The notes beneath the pieces are model-generated. The model searched no databases and was not told where the DNA came from. It worked only from the letters and a program-made list of their open reading frames with translations. Of a DNA stretch of 64,000 nucleotides, positions 12,250 through 23,440 are shown in pieces. Where the stretch lies: assembly GCA_030844895.1 (NCBI GenBank), contig CM061231.1, positions 136,619,023-136,683,022 on the forward strand, given 5' to 3'. A program made the translations under genes and the position numbers. The stretch is from Ambrosia x helenae (taxonomy: Eukaryota; Streptophyta; Magnoliopsida; Asterales; Asteraceae). Each line of letters begins with the position of its first letter. The stretch's first letter is position 1.

Positions 12250-12325
12250 ACCACTGGTCTGGACCAAGTGGTTGTGACTGGTGCATTCATCCTAAGCCAC
12301 CCGGGTTCGAGTCCCGGCAGTGGCA
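12250..12325 (+). other. tRNA-like sequence within solo LTR
   Basis: Possible acceptor pairing ccactg (12251) with cagtgg (12318), an A-box-like gaccaagtggttg, a perfect T-arm ccggg-ttcgagt-cccgg with B box, then seven T. The anticodon arm is not convincing. It lies on the opposite strand to the tRNA-like segment about 650 bp upstream. Confidence 0.5.
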
Positions 12326-13350
12326 TCTTTTTTTGTTCTTTTTTTTTCCTTTTTAACAAACAAATATATATAATACATATAATCTTATAAATTCATTTTT
12401 AATTATTAAAACTCTTTTATAAATTCTAAAAAAATTATTTTTAGATAATCTGATGTAAATGTTTCACCCACAATTTTTTTAGTTTTCAAAAAATTCATTT
12501 ATTTAATATATATAATAATTAAATCAAGTTTATTCTATTATATTTATAAAATTCCAATAAAATATCAAAACAAATTTATAAATTTCCACAAAAATTATTC
12601 TGAGTTTATATAATGATAAACTTTTCTGAAATGATTTTTAATTCTGAAAAAAAACCATTTATTTATTATTTTTAATCAATTTTTGTCAGTTTTAATCATG
12701 AATAATTCATAATAAATTCATTTTTCAATATTTTTGTACCAAAATTTTACATAAATTATTTCTATTCATTTGGAACAGAAATACAATTTTTAATTCAAGA
12801 ATTCTTTAATTTTAATATTTTAGATATTAAAATCATATTTTGACAATTTGAAATAAATAGATTAAATATTCTATTTTCAAGAAAATAATTTTATAAAAAT
12901 TATTTTCACACTTAAAACTTTATATTGTGACCATCCTCAATTTAAAATTTACAAAAAGACTTTTGTTTATTTATTTACTAAATTTCTTTTATTTATTAAA
13001 CATTTTTATTTATTAATCAAACGAATACTTATCTCCGATTCGAAGCCCTAGAAAATACTTGTAGACTAAATAGACTTAGACTTATTTGTTACATTATACA
13101 TAGGGTGATACTTGGCAACGTTGGATTATACTTATTCAATTACACAAGACTTACCACCGTGCTAAAGTGAGTATTACTTATCCCCTTTTTCGCTTTTACA
13201 ATTTTTGGGGTGATTCGTGCACAACTATACAAAGCTTTCATATTCATTTACACATACATTTTTATTCATTTACAATTCATATACGTGTCTTGATTAACTT
13301 TGTGCTTATGCTTGAACATGAACGTAGCTTACATACAAAATCATACATAC

Positions 13351-13530
13351 AGACATAACTTATGTTATGGTGCTCTTTACATACAGACGTAACTTATGTT
13401 ACGGTGCTCATTTAGACATAACTTATGTTATGGTGCTCTTTACATACAGACGTAACTTATGTTACGGTGCTCATTTAGACATAACTTATGTTATGGTGCT
13501 CATTTAGACTCACACGTGTTGAGGTGCTCG
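13351..13530 (+). repeat. six hairpin repeats in solo LTR
   Basis: Six copies of a 29- or 34-bp unit ending ggtgctc. Each contains an inverted repeat around TTAT, either CATAAC/GTTATG or CGTAAC/GTTACG, alternating along the array. The last copy is a diverged CTCA/TGAG version around CACGTG. Confidence 0.85.
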
Positions 13531-14261
13531 TTATCAATTTCATTGTACAACTTTACATGTGATCTTTGTCTTGTTTGGTTACTTGCGTGTTTACATAATG
13601 CCTTGGTGATGCTAGACACATGAATTGTACTACTTTTCAAAACTTATACTATACGTACAAAACTAAGTAGTACTCACCAACATCATATGTTGACAAAATT
13701 ATTTTCGTGCATGTTTCAGGATAAGCTGCTTGACGCTTCACATAGGACTTTGGACTTAGATTAAATCAATCAATTGTCTTTATTTTGTTGTCTTGTATTT
13801 AATTTCACATGTTGTAAAACAATATTCAATAATCATATATTTACATTTTAGTACCATGAGCTTTTGAACAATCGTCACTACGTGGCACCTCGATGATTCC
13901 GCCATCGGTTGGGGTGTTACAGTTTAACTCATTTATATCTCATGTTTATAACACAGTTTTATGTTTTATGTACCAAAAAAGGGAAATGAAAGATTTTTGC
14001 TTCTTAATTCTAAGTATTAAAAAAAGTCAAAAAATCAAATAGTGTATTTTTCAGTCAAACAGGTCTTATCGTGTCTTAACAGGTTACCCATTGCCAGGCC
14101 TACATTTTACCATAAAAAAACATACAAAAAAGTTTTTAGTTATGTCTATTTTGGTCATTTTATACATTTTATTAAAAGCTCCAGCTACTCTGCCAAACAC
14201 AAAAATATATTCAAAAAACTACAGCTACTAGCCACAGTTAGTTTTGCCAAACATACCCAAT

Positions 14262-14696
14262 GTTTATCATCTACCTAAGAAATTACCCCTCGTCTTATGT
14301 GGCGGAACTCTATCGGTTATCGGCTTGATTCATTACGGTATTAGTAAACCAACGATATTTGATTAGCAATCAAAAGAAAAAAAAACCTCAAAAAACATGA
14401 TATGCTCAATAAAGTATTGACACATGTTATGCATCATCATAAAATGAATATCGTCAACGATTTAGATAATACCAGTATGGATATTATTGGATTGTCAGAG
14501 CACTGTTTTTACGGCACGAGCACTAACTATAGTTCACCATAAATTAAATATTCTACTTGGAATCGTTTACAACATTGTTTGGTTTGATGAACTTTAGAAG
14601 TGCGGTAATATCAAAGGAATGTGTATCCTATATGAGAGAAAATAATGTTGATCTAATGCAATTTCATTTTAACAATTTTACGACTCCATTGTCACA
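14262..14696. other. intergenic, no gene seen
   Basis: AT-rich spacer between the Tourist nest and the Helitron. No feature recognised. Confidence 0.5.
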
Positions 14697-16904
14697 TCTA
14701 TATCTATACATATAATATTTAGGAGCAATTTTGGACACTTGACAATCATTTACCCCCTAGCCATTAATTCTCCTCCATTGGTGATCCTACATGGCACATT
14801 GTGAGAATTAATAAAATTTTCGATTTTTTTTAAATCAAAAAACGAATAAATATAAAAGGAAAAAAAACACGGAACATAACCCTAAATCACAATTTCATTC
14901 TTAACCTTCTTCAACCCAAGAACCCTAATCAAGGGCGATCGTTCATCCAAGGCATCCTTTTGTCGTGTTCTTCATCTCCTCTCCAAGGTATTATGTCTTC
15001 CATTCTTTTGTCAATCAATTGTTCTTCAATCTCTGTCTTTTTCTTCCTCTCTCTCACTCATTCAGCCAGATTTCCATCAAGAAACCTATGGTTCTGCTCC
15101 TAAAGTCGCCGATCCAGGTTCCTGAATATTATTCTATAGTTATTTATGTGTACGCTTCGATTGTTGTGGTTTATTATCGATTTCTGATTCGGTCTTACGT
15201 GATATGTAACAGATGAACTTCAATGGTCAGACCATTTCAATTGAATCCATCTTTTTATAATGATTCCGATCCTTCATCAACAATCTTTCAGATCCCATCT
15301 TTCTTTTGTGTATTTCTGTCGTTGATTGTTGTTTTTATGTTATTTTTAGTGTACTTAATGGTTAGTTATGAAATTAATCATCTCCACTGTATATCCATAA
15401 ACATGAACTCCAATCACTTACTTCTTGAAGAACCCATATCGGCGACTTCGATCCTTGAGCCATCTAGATCTGTAAGTTCGATTCATGGCCTTCAAAACCG
15501 TTTTTGTTAATTTATTGTGTTTTGTTGGAGAGTGTGTTTGTGCAGACTTATTTTCCGTCAGTGAGTAAGATCGTTGGTATTCTGGTATGAAAAGCGAAAT
15601 ACGTGGAAGTTATTTTGCGGTGTCTCATGGCCGGAATGTGGTGATCACGATTTGATAAGAGCTAACTAGGATCTGTGTAGGCATATTCATGTTTATGTAT
15701 GTAAGGTGTTCGATTAACTGCTTATTTGCTTTTTTGCAGTTGTTTAAGAGTTAAGCGACCGCCAGAAGCCAGGAACAACGAAATGGAATTGAAACTATTG
15801 GGTTAAATCAGACTCCGCATAAGACGCTTTTTAGTCCGAATTGCACACTTTCTTCGGTATAAGTGTTATCTTGCAACTAAATTATGATTTTCATTTTTGA
15901 TGATTTCAATTGGAGACTAATTTTTTGGCACAGGTTTGAAAAAGTCACAAACAATTTGATGTGAATTAAGGGAGAAGAGGTTCAAGAAGGTACGGACAAT
16001 TATAAACAAGTTTATGGTTAATTCATAGTTTTTTGATGGTGAAATTGATTGAACTTGGACTATTTGATTGATCAACTTAGGTTTTTTTTATAGTGAAATT
16101 GATTGAACTTTCATTGTCTTATACATATTTCATGCGATTGAACATCAATATTGGTTGTTGACTAGATAATTAATTTTATGGCTTACTGAAAGGTGTTATT
16201 TTTTTAGGTGTCTTGAGTTGAAGCTTCCTCATGAAGGTGCTTCTTTCTGGTTTGTTGTTGTGTCTGTTCTGTTCTATTGGGCTCTATTTTTATTTTAATT
16301 ATTGGTTGTTTTAGTTATCAAAGGATTATGTTAGTATGAGGTTTTAATGTAATTGCTACTCAATACTGTTTTAAGGCATCTTTTCAATCCAAATTGATGA
16401 TCTGTTGGACTTAATTATAGTTCTGAAACAGTATTTATTGTTTACATGTATTATGATTTGTGTTCTAAAAATTGTCTAATGTGTGTTTTTCGTATTGATT
16501 AATTGAACTATTTTTGAATATAGGTTCAGAAGGTGGAGAAAAGCAACATGCAGACTAGAAACCTTACGATGATGATGTTTCAGAACACAGTGTAAACGAG
16601 CCGAGCCGAGCTCGAGTTCGGGCCACAAAAAAGCATCTTAACCCGGTTTGACGAATTATAACACAAATGAGTCAAATTTCCACTTTCAGCAGGTTTGTAA
16701 ATTGGGTCAAATTATGGTAGGTTTAAAGTGCTTAAAAAGTGTTTAGTTGTTGGAATTTAAAATGTCATTTATGAGGGCCTTGTATGTCATCCCACAGTTT
16801 ATGTAGGCATCATGTCACAAAATATCATTGTCTGATGTATCTTTACCTATAAACATGTTTATTTCCACATATGGATGTATTAAATTACAAAGATTTATTA
16901 TTAA

Positions 16905-17032
16905 ACATGTAGGACTAAAAAGGGAAGCTAAATGGGGACACTTGAAAGATCTGCACATAGCAATAAAACTGTGTAAGCCTGTTTTAGTGAATGGGGACCC
17001 AACTGTTATCTCACTTGGAAACTATGAAGCTT
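16905..17032 (+). pseudogene. captured beta-galactosidase exon fragment
   Basis: Translation GLKREAKWGHLKDLHIAIKL, then CKPVLVNGDPTVISLGNYEA. It matches the conserved plant glycosyl hydrolase family 35 segment following the catalytic barrel (REPKWGHLKDLH...DPTVTSLG, as remembered). It is preceded by gtag, which may be the original acceptor. Only about 43 residues are present and both neighbours are unrelated, so this is exon capture by the Helitron and not a functional enzyme. Confidence 0.8.
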
Positions 17033-17261
17033 CTGAGGACATAATTGGGGGCATGAGTTCTTGGAGATGTCAAATTAAGGTAATAGACTAGGAAGAGTAT
17101 GCATTATTCTTAGATATGTCACGGGGTCTTGGATTTCGTTATACTAATGTTTGTCTTAGTTATGCCTTAGCGTTGTCTTTAGATATAAGTCTTTTAGGAG
17201 AGTGCATTGGTAATTTCAAGAGGGTTAGTGATACTTATGTTTATCTTAGTGTATGTTGCTA

Positions 17262-17335
17262 TATGAAATCAGGCGTCTTATGTTTCGAAAATGATGCAAT
17301 TACATATATGAAGTCAGGCGTCTTATGTTTCGATA
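17262..17335 (+). repeat. short tandem duplication
   Basis: atgaa(a/g)tcaggcgtcttatgtttcga occurs twice, 45 bp apart, inside the Helitron. Confidence 0.75.
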
Positions 17336-18061
17336 CGTGCAATGCTCTTGATTTTCTATGGTTTTCTGATGTCGATCGTTAAAGGTTTCCGACGTTTTCA
17401 CTCGAGTATTGTTTCTTCCATACAAGGTATAAGCGCTTGCTTGCTTCTCCTTTCTTTTTATTTAGTTGTATGTTTTTACTTGTGTTCATCAATATGACTT
17501 TATAGTGTGTCAAATATGATTAAGGAGAAATCATTTAACATCTAGAAACATTCTATGTGGCATTAGTTTAGTAAACAATTACCGTAGTTGTAGAAATCAT
17601 AAGAGTACACCACGTTAAAGCTATAACTAACAACTGTGGTTACAAATGATAAAAATTTCACATGTATAAATATAATAATGGGTTTTAGTTCATCTCCAAC
17701 TACAATGTTATGTTTGGTGATGCTCAACGCAACAATAGCCTATCACTCAGAGTCAACTTGATCTTGCTTAAAAGACTTTCGCTTATGGATGGTTTTAAGT
17801 CGAAACACTCCATATAAATACACTAGATCAAGAGAATGAAGTTCCACATGTTCCAAACACTTTTGCATGCCAATGGCTGTTTGGTTGATCATCCTGTATT
17901 TTTATTATTGTAATGAGTTTCCATGTCAAGATTGTTGGATAATTGTTCTGTAGTTTTGAAACCATACTTGTCGTTATGGTAATTACTTATTTTGTGAAAC
18001 GGTCGTTCTTTTTTTTTCTTTTGCATTATGTTTGAAATTTGTGATGTTTGAATGTTGACAC

Positions 18062-18219
18062 ATGCCAGCTGCTACTGAGATATCCAATTTGGTGTCTGGA
18101 TCAAACGTTGAGCAGTCTGGAAGGGCATTTGCTGCTTCCTTAACTTCTAACAGACCAATCAGGAAAAGGGTAAACATTGCCGAGCGGAGAGAGAGGCTGG
18201 AATCCTTTGTCAACAAAAG
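18062..18219 (+). pseudogene. exon-like fragment of unknown gene in Helitron
   Basis: Open frame with balanced composition (PAATEISNLVSGSNVEQSG ... RKRVNIAERRERLESFVNK) that ends at a good donor, aaaag|tatg or nearby gt. I do not recognise the parent gene. It is probably another captured exon, since codon content differs from the AT-rich surroundings. Confidence 0.4.
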
Positions 18220-19182
18220 TATGTATTTTTTTTTACTTACCATATGTGTGTGTGTATACAGAGTGACATCTTTGTATTCTGCTTTAGAGATTGGCACTCC
18301 GTTAACCCTACCTTCTCTAATTGAATGTTGATATCAACGCTTTCTTTGTTTTGTAGTTTTTAGATCAACGTTGAGATTATTTAGTTCCTTTAATATAGGA
18401 TTTAATATAGAAATGGGTCCTATCCATTATGTAATGCATTAAAAATGGTAAATATGATGAAAAAAATCACAATCTATAAATAAAAAGGCAGGACCACATA
18501 CAATGCCAAGGGACTCACACATAGTGCTTGTGAATGAAGTAAGAGATTCTTTTTGGTCCAGTGACATAGGAGGAAGGTTAAAATATAGAATGAATATTCC
18601 TCTTGATGGTCTTAATTGGTTGTGTAGGATGAGATGGATTTTTTTAATGGGAGCTTACATATGGATAACGTCTAATGGCAGTAGTTTGTATTTTTATTTT
18701 TATATTTGAGATGGGAATTATGGCAAAATTTAGAAAAGCAATTGTTATTTACGTGATGCCACCAAATGGAGTATTTAACTGCGACTCCATTGAATCTTCA
18801 CACCGTTTCAATGTGTCTAAAGATGTGGTGTATAAAGAAATATTTAGTGATATTTGAATACAATGTGTATTGGTTTCTTTTAAATCTTCATAAAATATTT
18901 CTGCTACATTTTTTTATATGTTTTACACCTCAAAATAATTGTACGTTGGTGAACCGCGTGTAACGCGGACAAAGATCTAGTTTTTACTAAACAATGAACT
19001 TTAAGACCATTGTATTCCTTTTAAAATAATCAATTTGATCATTGCGTTTCTTTCTTTTTCGTTTTGGTCATAGACTATATAGTGAGAAGGTGTTGAGTTT
19101 ACTAAGAAAAATGTTTATTCTTATGGTTTTAGAAAGTAAAAAAACTAAATCCAAGTATTCAATTCTTCCAATTATTATTGTA

Positions 19183-19620
19183 CTAGATTTTTGCCCGCGT
19201 ATATACGCAGTTCACCAACGTACATCTATTTGGAGAATTATAACGTATAAGAAAAATACAGTAGAAATATTGTATTAAAGTATAAAACAACGAATACAAA
19301 TTTTATTCAAATATCACTAAATATTTCTTTATACACCACATTTCTGGTTTTAGTTTTCACATTCCCATCACCATCAAGTATAAGTAATTTCACTCCTGTC
19401 CTGCTTTTAACTCTTGACAATGCGACATAAAGTTGGCCATGTGAGAAAACAGGTTCTCTTAAATACAATCCAACCTTAGATAAAGACTGTCCTTGGCTTT
19501 TATTGACAGTCATTGCGAAACATACGCTTATTGGAAATTGACGCCTTTGGAACTTTACTGGAATCTTGAAATTACAGTTAATTTCAAAACATATAAGCAA
19601 AATTATAAGTCTCTAAAGAT
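19183..19620 (-). mobile_element. Helitron 3' end with helicase tail
   Basis: On the minus strand the sequence ends with hairpin gcgtatatacgc, then gggcaaaaat and CTAG before T. The 5' part is missing or unrecognised beyond about 19620. It belongs to the same family as the Helitron ending at 18980; their 3' termini face each other 202 bp apart. Confidence 0.8.
19307..19600 (-). pseudogene. Helitron RepHel helicase, C-terminal fragment
   Basis: About 85 recognisable residues of a PIF1-like helicase: KFQRRQFPISVCFAMTVNKS, QGQSLSKVGLYL, FSHGQLYVALSRVKSRTGVK and the tail NVVYKEIFSDI. The 'MTVNKSQGQ' and 'YVALSRV' motifs are the family's late helicase motifs. The N-terminal Rep (HUH) domain and the Walker motifs are absent, so it cannot be autonomous. 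Confidence 0.85.
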
Positions 19621-20343
19621 TTCCTTGTACACCACATTTGTTGTTTTAAATAAAACAAATGAACAGTAATTTTATCAAACCATTGGCGAAACGGTATCTA
19701 CTTATTGTATTATATAAATATCCCCTCTGCCACCTGAAACACTCCTCCTTCCAATCCGCTCTGCCACCTCACACCTCTGCCACCTGAAAACACTCGCCCG
19801 TCCCCGTCACAGTCCCGAACCAACAACACCGCCGCCACCGTCACACTCCTCCGTCCAATCCCCTTCTTTCATCTTCCGTCCAAACCTTCTACGCTCACCC
19901 CCCTTATCTCCGCTGATCGTCCTCTGTCCTTCTTCCGTGTCTGTCGTATCCCCTCCGTTCAGCAATCTCTCATCTTGTTCAAACGGTTCTATTTCAAAAT
20001 TTGAATCCCCTTTCTTTCGCCCATTTTCAAACCCTTTCGACCCTCCATAATTATAATCCCTTTCGCCCTGTATTAAAACTCATTCGACCTTTCTGAAATT
20101 CTTTCGACCGTTTTTCAGTTCCTTCGACCACTGTTTTAGTTTCATTTGGTCCTTATAATTTTCATTCGACCGTTTTTCAGTTCCTTCGACCACTGTTTAA
20201 GTTCCATTTGGCCCTATATTATCTTTTAGAGTTTCATTCGACCACTGTTTAAGTTTCATTTAAACTTGGATATTTGACCTTGGATAATATTATTTGATAA
20301 TTATAATAACATATGGTATGGATTCTAATATTTAATATAAGTA

Positions 20344-20407
<64 letters not shown>

Positions 20408-20409
20408 GG
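19621..20409. other. no gene; repeats and microsatellite
   Basis: C-rich stretch with ctctgccacctga repeats (19727-19800), then a locally repeated module ttcgaccgtttttcagttcc...ttcgaccactgttt (20098-20260), and a (TAA)n tract at 20345-20405. No credible ORF. Confidence 0.6.
20345..20405. repeat. (AAT)n microsatellite
   Basis: About 20 units of AAT/TAA immediately upstream of the RT element. Confidence 0.9.
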
Positions 20410-22105
20410 GTAAGGAGTTATGTGGGGTTTCGCTTAGAGGGTGGGCAACCTGTGGTTGCTACCCTCACCGTCTTGCCAAGGATTTTTGCCCACTGGTTCC
20501 TTTGCCCCCAACTCATCTCGAGTTCGGCAGTTAGTATTCGCACATGGCTCCTGCCAGGAAGGCCCGGAATGTCAAGTCAGGAGGTTCTACGCATGGCTCT
20601 GTTAGCGGTTTAAGGGCCTGCCCCTTTAAACATTTTCACGATTGTAAAGATGGTAAACCGGGATTTGGCGGATTTTTCCGCCTTCTTGAACACATGCAAA
20701 GCACCCATCTCAATACAGAAAACCGAAGGCTATCTATGAAGGAGGCTATCTTGAAGGATCGGGACCTTTTCTTGGACGTTGGGGAAGCTCTCAGGGCAGG
20801 AGATAAATGGTTATGTGGGAGGTGCATGGTGATACATGCTCTCAGTAGGGGATGCAAGCATGACGATAAGATTGTATCGTTCGCCATGGTCTCGGAAGAT
20901 GTCGAAGATTTCATTGTTGGGATACGAAAACCATGTCAAGCGTTAGACGACGCAAACCCACGTCACCAAACCGGGATGGTTGGGGATGTTGCACTCCTCG
21001 AGCGTGTTTTTTCCCTCCCTATTCAAACTGTTAAAAGCATTCCCCCTAGTTGTCGTCTGACGTTTGCTCAAGTGTTAACAAGTGCCTTACGCAAAGTGGT
21101 GGCGTCGCCAGGCTCGGTTGAAAATTGGGTCCAATTGTTATTGCTCCTGCGGTTACCCTGAGGGTGGTCAGACCGTCCTCCAGACAAGAGCGAAGATCTG
21201 GGAACAGGAAATCTCTGCATTGTAGTAGCATCATGCAAGCGCTTGCAGTATGGAAAGATGGGTCTGGGTTTGCGGTCTTGGTCTCTTCCCTCTTGGATAG
21301 CGTGGGGATGTGGTGGTATCTAGAGGAGAAATCCGAAGGGAAGAGGACAATGAAACGGAACCGAATATAAAGCAATGTCTTCGAAAAGTCAGGGATGGGC
21401 ATTTCACGACGGCGGTTAAGGTTTTGAGCTCCAGTGGGGTTGCCCCTCTATGTGAATCGACCATGAAAGCCCTCATTGATAAACACCCAGTGGTGCCGCC
21501 TCCATCTTTTCCTTCTAACCCTATCGCCCAACCCGCTCTATCTGTAGATGGGGATTGTGTGCTCAAATGTATTCGATCTTTCCCTAAAGGGACGTCTTGC
21601 GGGAGGGATGGATACGGGCCCAATACCTGTTAGATGCTATTGGTGGCGAAGGATCGGTGACTTCCTCGGGTTTGCTCGCGGCCATTATTGAAGTTGTCAA
21701 CTTATGGCTTGGGGGGCCTGCCCTAAGACACTTGCCGAGTTTGTTGCCTCGGCCCCCCTCACCCCCTTATTGAAGCCCGATAATGGAATTCGGCCTATTG
21801 CTGTGGGGGGCATTTGGCGAAGGTTGGTTTCTAAGGTGGCAATGAAGAAGGCTCGGAAAGATATTGCCCAGTACCTAGGGGATTTTCAATTTGGAGTAGG
21901 GGTACCAAATGGGGCTGAGGCGGTGCTTCACAGTGCCAACAGGTTCCTCAACTCTTTTCATGTAGATGGGTCATTGGCTATGCTTACAGTAGACTTTTCC
22001 AATGCCTTCAACATGGTCGACCGCACAGCCTTTCTTCAAGAGGTTCACCAGCGATGCCCGTCTATCTATCCGTGGGTCCAGTTCCTTTACGCCCAGCCTG
22101 CTAGG
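20410..22105 (+). pseudogene. decayed zinc-finger reverse transcriptase element
   Basis: GC-richer than its surroundings. The first frame (20544-21161) has Cys/His clusters like nucleic-acid-binding fingers: ACPFKHFHDC...LLEHMQSTH and LCGRCMVIHALSRGCKH. Reading then jumps through at least three frames (RQERRSGNRKSL near 21180; NIKQCLRKV...FPKGTSCGRDG at 21358-21610; APLTPLLKPDNGIRPIAVGG from 21755). The reverse transcriptase fingers and motif A, LTVDFSNAFNMVDR, follow. The ORF stops at AQPAR (22105), where an LTR has inserted, so motifs B and C (YxDD) are gone. Similar proteins are frequent in Asteraceae genomes, from memory. It is a non-LTR-like element, clade uncertain, and inactive. Confidence 0.75.
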
Positions 22106-22431
22106 TGTAACACCCCAACCGATGGCGGAAACATCGAGGTGTCACGTATTGATGAGTATACAGTAGCACATGGTAATCCAAATTTTAATTGAAATAAATA
22201 TTAAACTGCAAATATCCAAAAATTTTAAGTCAAATGGATCACAGCCGTAAATATTTTAAGTCAATGTTAAACAATCGCACAACATTCGATATGGTGTATG
22301 TGTGTATGCATGCATTAAATATTTTAAGTCAATTTGTGGTTGAGATTTTGGCAAATGGACACAGCCGTAATATTTTAAGAGCTCCACTTCGTAACTTCAC
22401 TTTTTTTAAAAAAAAATTAACTGTCATTCAG
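22106..22431 (-). mobile_element. LTR fragment, family A, minus orientation
   Basis: Starts TGTAACACCCCAACCGATGG, the exact inverse of the type of end seen at 13921 in the solo LTR (ccatcggttggggtgttaca), directly interrupting the RT element. Only the terminus is clearly alike. The rest, with repeated ttttaagtcaa and cacagccgtaa words, diverges, and the palindrome begins at 22432. Confidence 0.65.
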
Positions 22432-23338
22432 CACATGGCTGGCTACTTACTGACACACTAAGAGTTGTTTATTCATGTCGCAGATTATTTACTAAAAATC
22501 ATGGCATTGCCAATTCCTGATGTATTCAATTGGAGGAGAACTCGCGTACTGGAGTCCACGATGTAAATTATTCTTTCTTTATGAGTTGCTGATTTTGTTA
22601 ATATGTATAATTAATTATATAAGCTAATATTTATTTTAATTTATCCCTTTTAACAGATTAAATCCAAATCAACGGGAATTTCACTATTCGCTTAGTCATA
22701 TTTACCCTGATATTTGGACACAACACTTGGAGTCTTGTGTTGCAAACAGTATGACCCATATGTTAACGATGATCTATCGGAATAGGCCGGGCAATAAAGA
22801 ACTTCAATTGTCACCTAATGCTCTATTATGCTTAATGTACCCAAGTGGCATTGACCCTACGCGAGCAGCGAATAGGATTAAACAGTTTGGGCTTAAAGAG
22901 TATGATGGCAGACCCCGATATGAGGTGGTTACGAATTTCCGTTACCAACCCGATAGCATCAAATATAGAGTGAGGGATTTCAGATTTGTGACAGGACATT
23001 ACGAGGTTGTTCGCGAGTTAAAGAGCAACTTTGCTCCAGGTGGACCTCGTCACCCATTGATAGGATTTTGCCATCCAATGGGTTCTTTGGAATTTAGTGA
23101 AGTAGCCTCCCAGACAAGCATGATTAACCCTTATCGGTGGGGTTGTTTTAATAGCATTGAGGACGCTTGTTTTGAGAGTAAAGCTGTTTGTGGTAGAAAT
23201 CCTCGTCATGCAATGTTAATCACCGGATTGTATACCATGGCGGACTATCCTAAGGTCCATGACCTAAGTGTTGAGTTCAAGAACTCGTGGGGACCAAGAT
23301 GGGCAAATGGTGGGCGTGTTTGGGCGACACCGGATTTA
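22432..23338 (+). repeat. left arm of perfect 907-bp inverted repeat
   Basis: Reads identically, as far as can be compared by eye, to the reverse complement of 23438-24344. The arms are separated by a unique 99-bp spacer (23339-23437) that is itself coding sequence of the left gene copy. Confidence 0.93.
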
Positions 23339-23440
23339 ATCAACCTCCTTGGGATACCGGTGATGGAAGAGGATCATCGTAAGAATTATTATAAGCATGC
23401 TACAAGGAATACACCGGCAACTACAATACTACAACAATAA
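22501..23440 (+). CDS. papain-like (C1) cysteine protease homologue
   Basis: Exon 1 is 22501-22562 and exon 2 is 22657-23440 (donor gat|gtaaat, acceptor tttaacag), giving 281 residues. It begins MALPIPDVFNWRR, which resembles the start of a mature papain domain (..DWR..), and has no signal peptide or propeptide. Candidate catalytic residues are Cys48 in ESCVANSM, His205 in RHAMLITGLY and Asn230 in FKNSWGPRWANGG; the last two motifs match the C1A His and Asn blocks well. The usual QGxCGSCW around the cysteine is replaced, so activity is uncertain. It sits in a transposon-rich stretch and is duplicated in inverted orientation at once downstream. It may be a gene fragment moved by a transposon or a real single-domain protein. 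The family call is good; function is unknown. Confidence 0.65.

Larger units (their letters stand above)
11300..13921 (+). mobile_element. solo LTR, 2.6 kb, family A
   Basis: Begins TGTGACAACC and ends GGGGTGTTACA (TG...CA), flanked by a perfect 5-bp duplication GTTTA (11295-11299, 13922-13926). No internal retrotransposon sequence or second LTR follows, so it is a solo LTR left by unequal recombination. Its terminus is shared with the LTR fragment at 22106 and resembles the 3.4-kb LTR at 33.8-37.2 kb. Such long LTRs suggest a Ty3/gypsy element. It contains a (taa)n tract, two tRNA-like segments and a hairpin repeat block. Confidence 0.85.
11212..14102. mobile_element. hAT element nested in the Tourist-like element
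   Basis: Ends tagggctggcaa / ttgccaggccta are flanked by a perfect 8-bp duplication cattttac (11204-11211, 14103-14110). It consists of short outer arms of about 90 and 180 bp and has itself been hit by the LTR sequence inside. No transposase is present. Confidence 0.88.
10978..14258. mobile_element. Tourist-like element, interrupted by a nest
   Basis: Inverted ends GGGTATGTTTGGCAAA / TTTGCCAAACATACCC are bordered by a 3-bp duplication AAT (10975-10977, 14259-14261). The first 234 bp and last 148 bp belong to this element. The middle is a later hAT insertion. The TGTTTGG-type terminus and 3-bp duplication point to the PIF/Harbinger superfamily. Confidence 0.82.
14697..18980 (+). mobile_element. 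Helitron with captured gene fragments
   Basis: The 5' end TCTATATCTATACATATAATATT, with the typical 'ttttggacacttgacaa' that follows, starts after an A (14696). The 3' end is a hairpin ccgcg-tgtaa-cgcgg, then acaaagat and CTAG (18977-18980) before a T (18981): the A^T target, no duplication, hairpin plus CTAG. The last about 160 bp, including codons VVYKEIFSDI and a stop, match the 3' end of the opposite-strand Helitron at 19183. The inside is mostly intron- and UTR-like DNA with small coding pieces, one of them from a beta-galactosidase gene. No Rep/helicase ORF is intact. Confidence 0.85.

Noticed and set aside
23339..23437. Spacer of the palindrome as a sequencing adapter or CRISPR-like loop
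   Set aside because: The spacer continues the protease reading frame and is not adapter-like, so a missed-adapter read does not explain it, though other chimera types remain possible.
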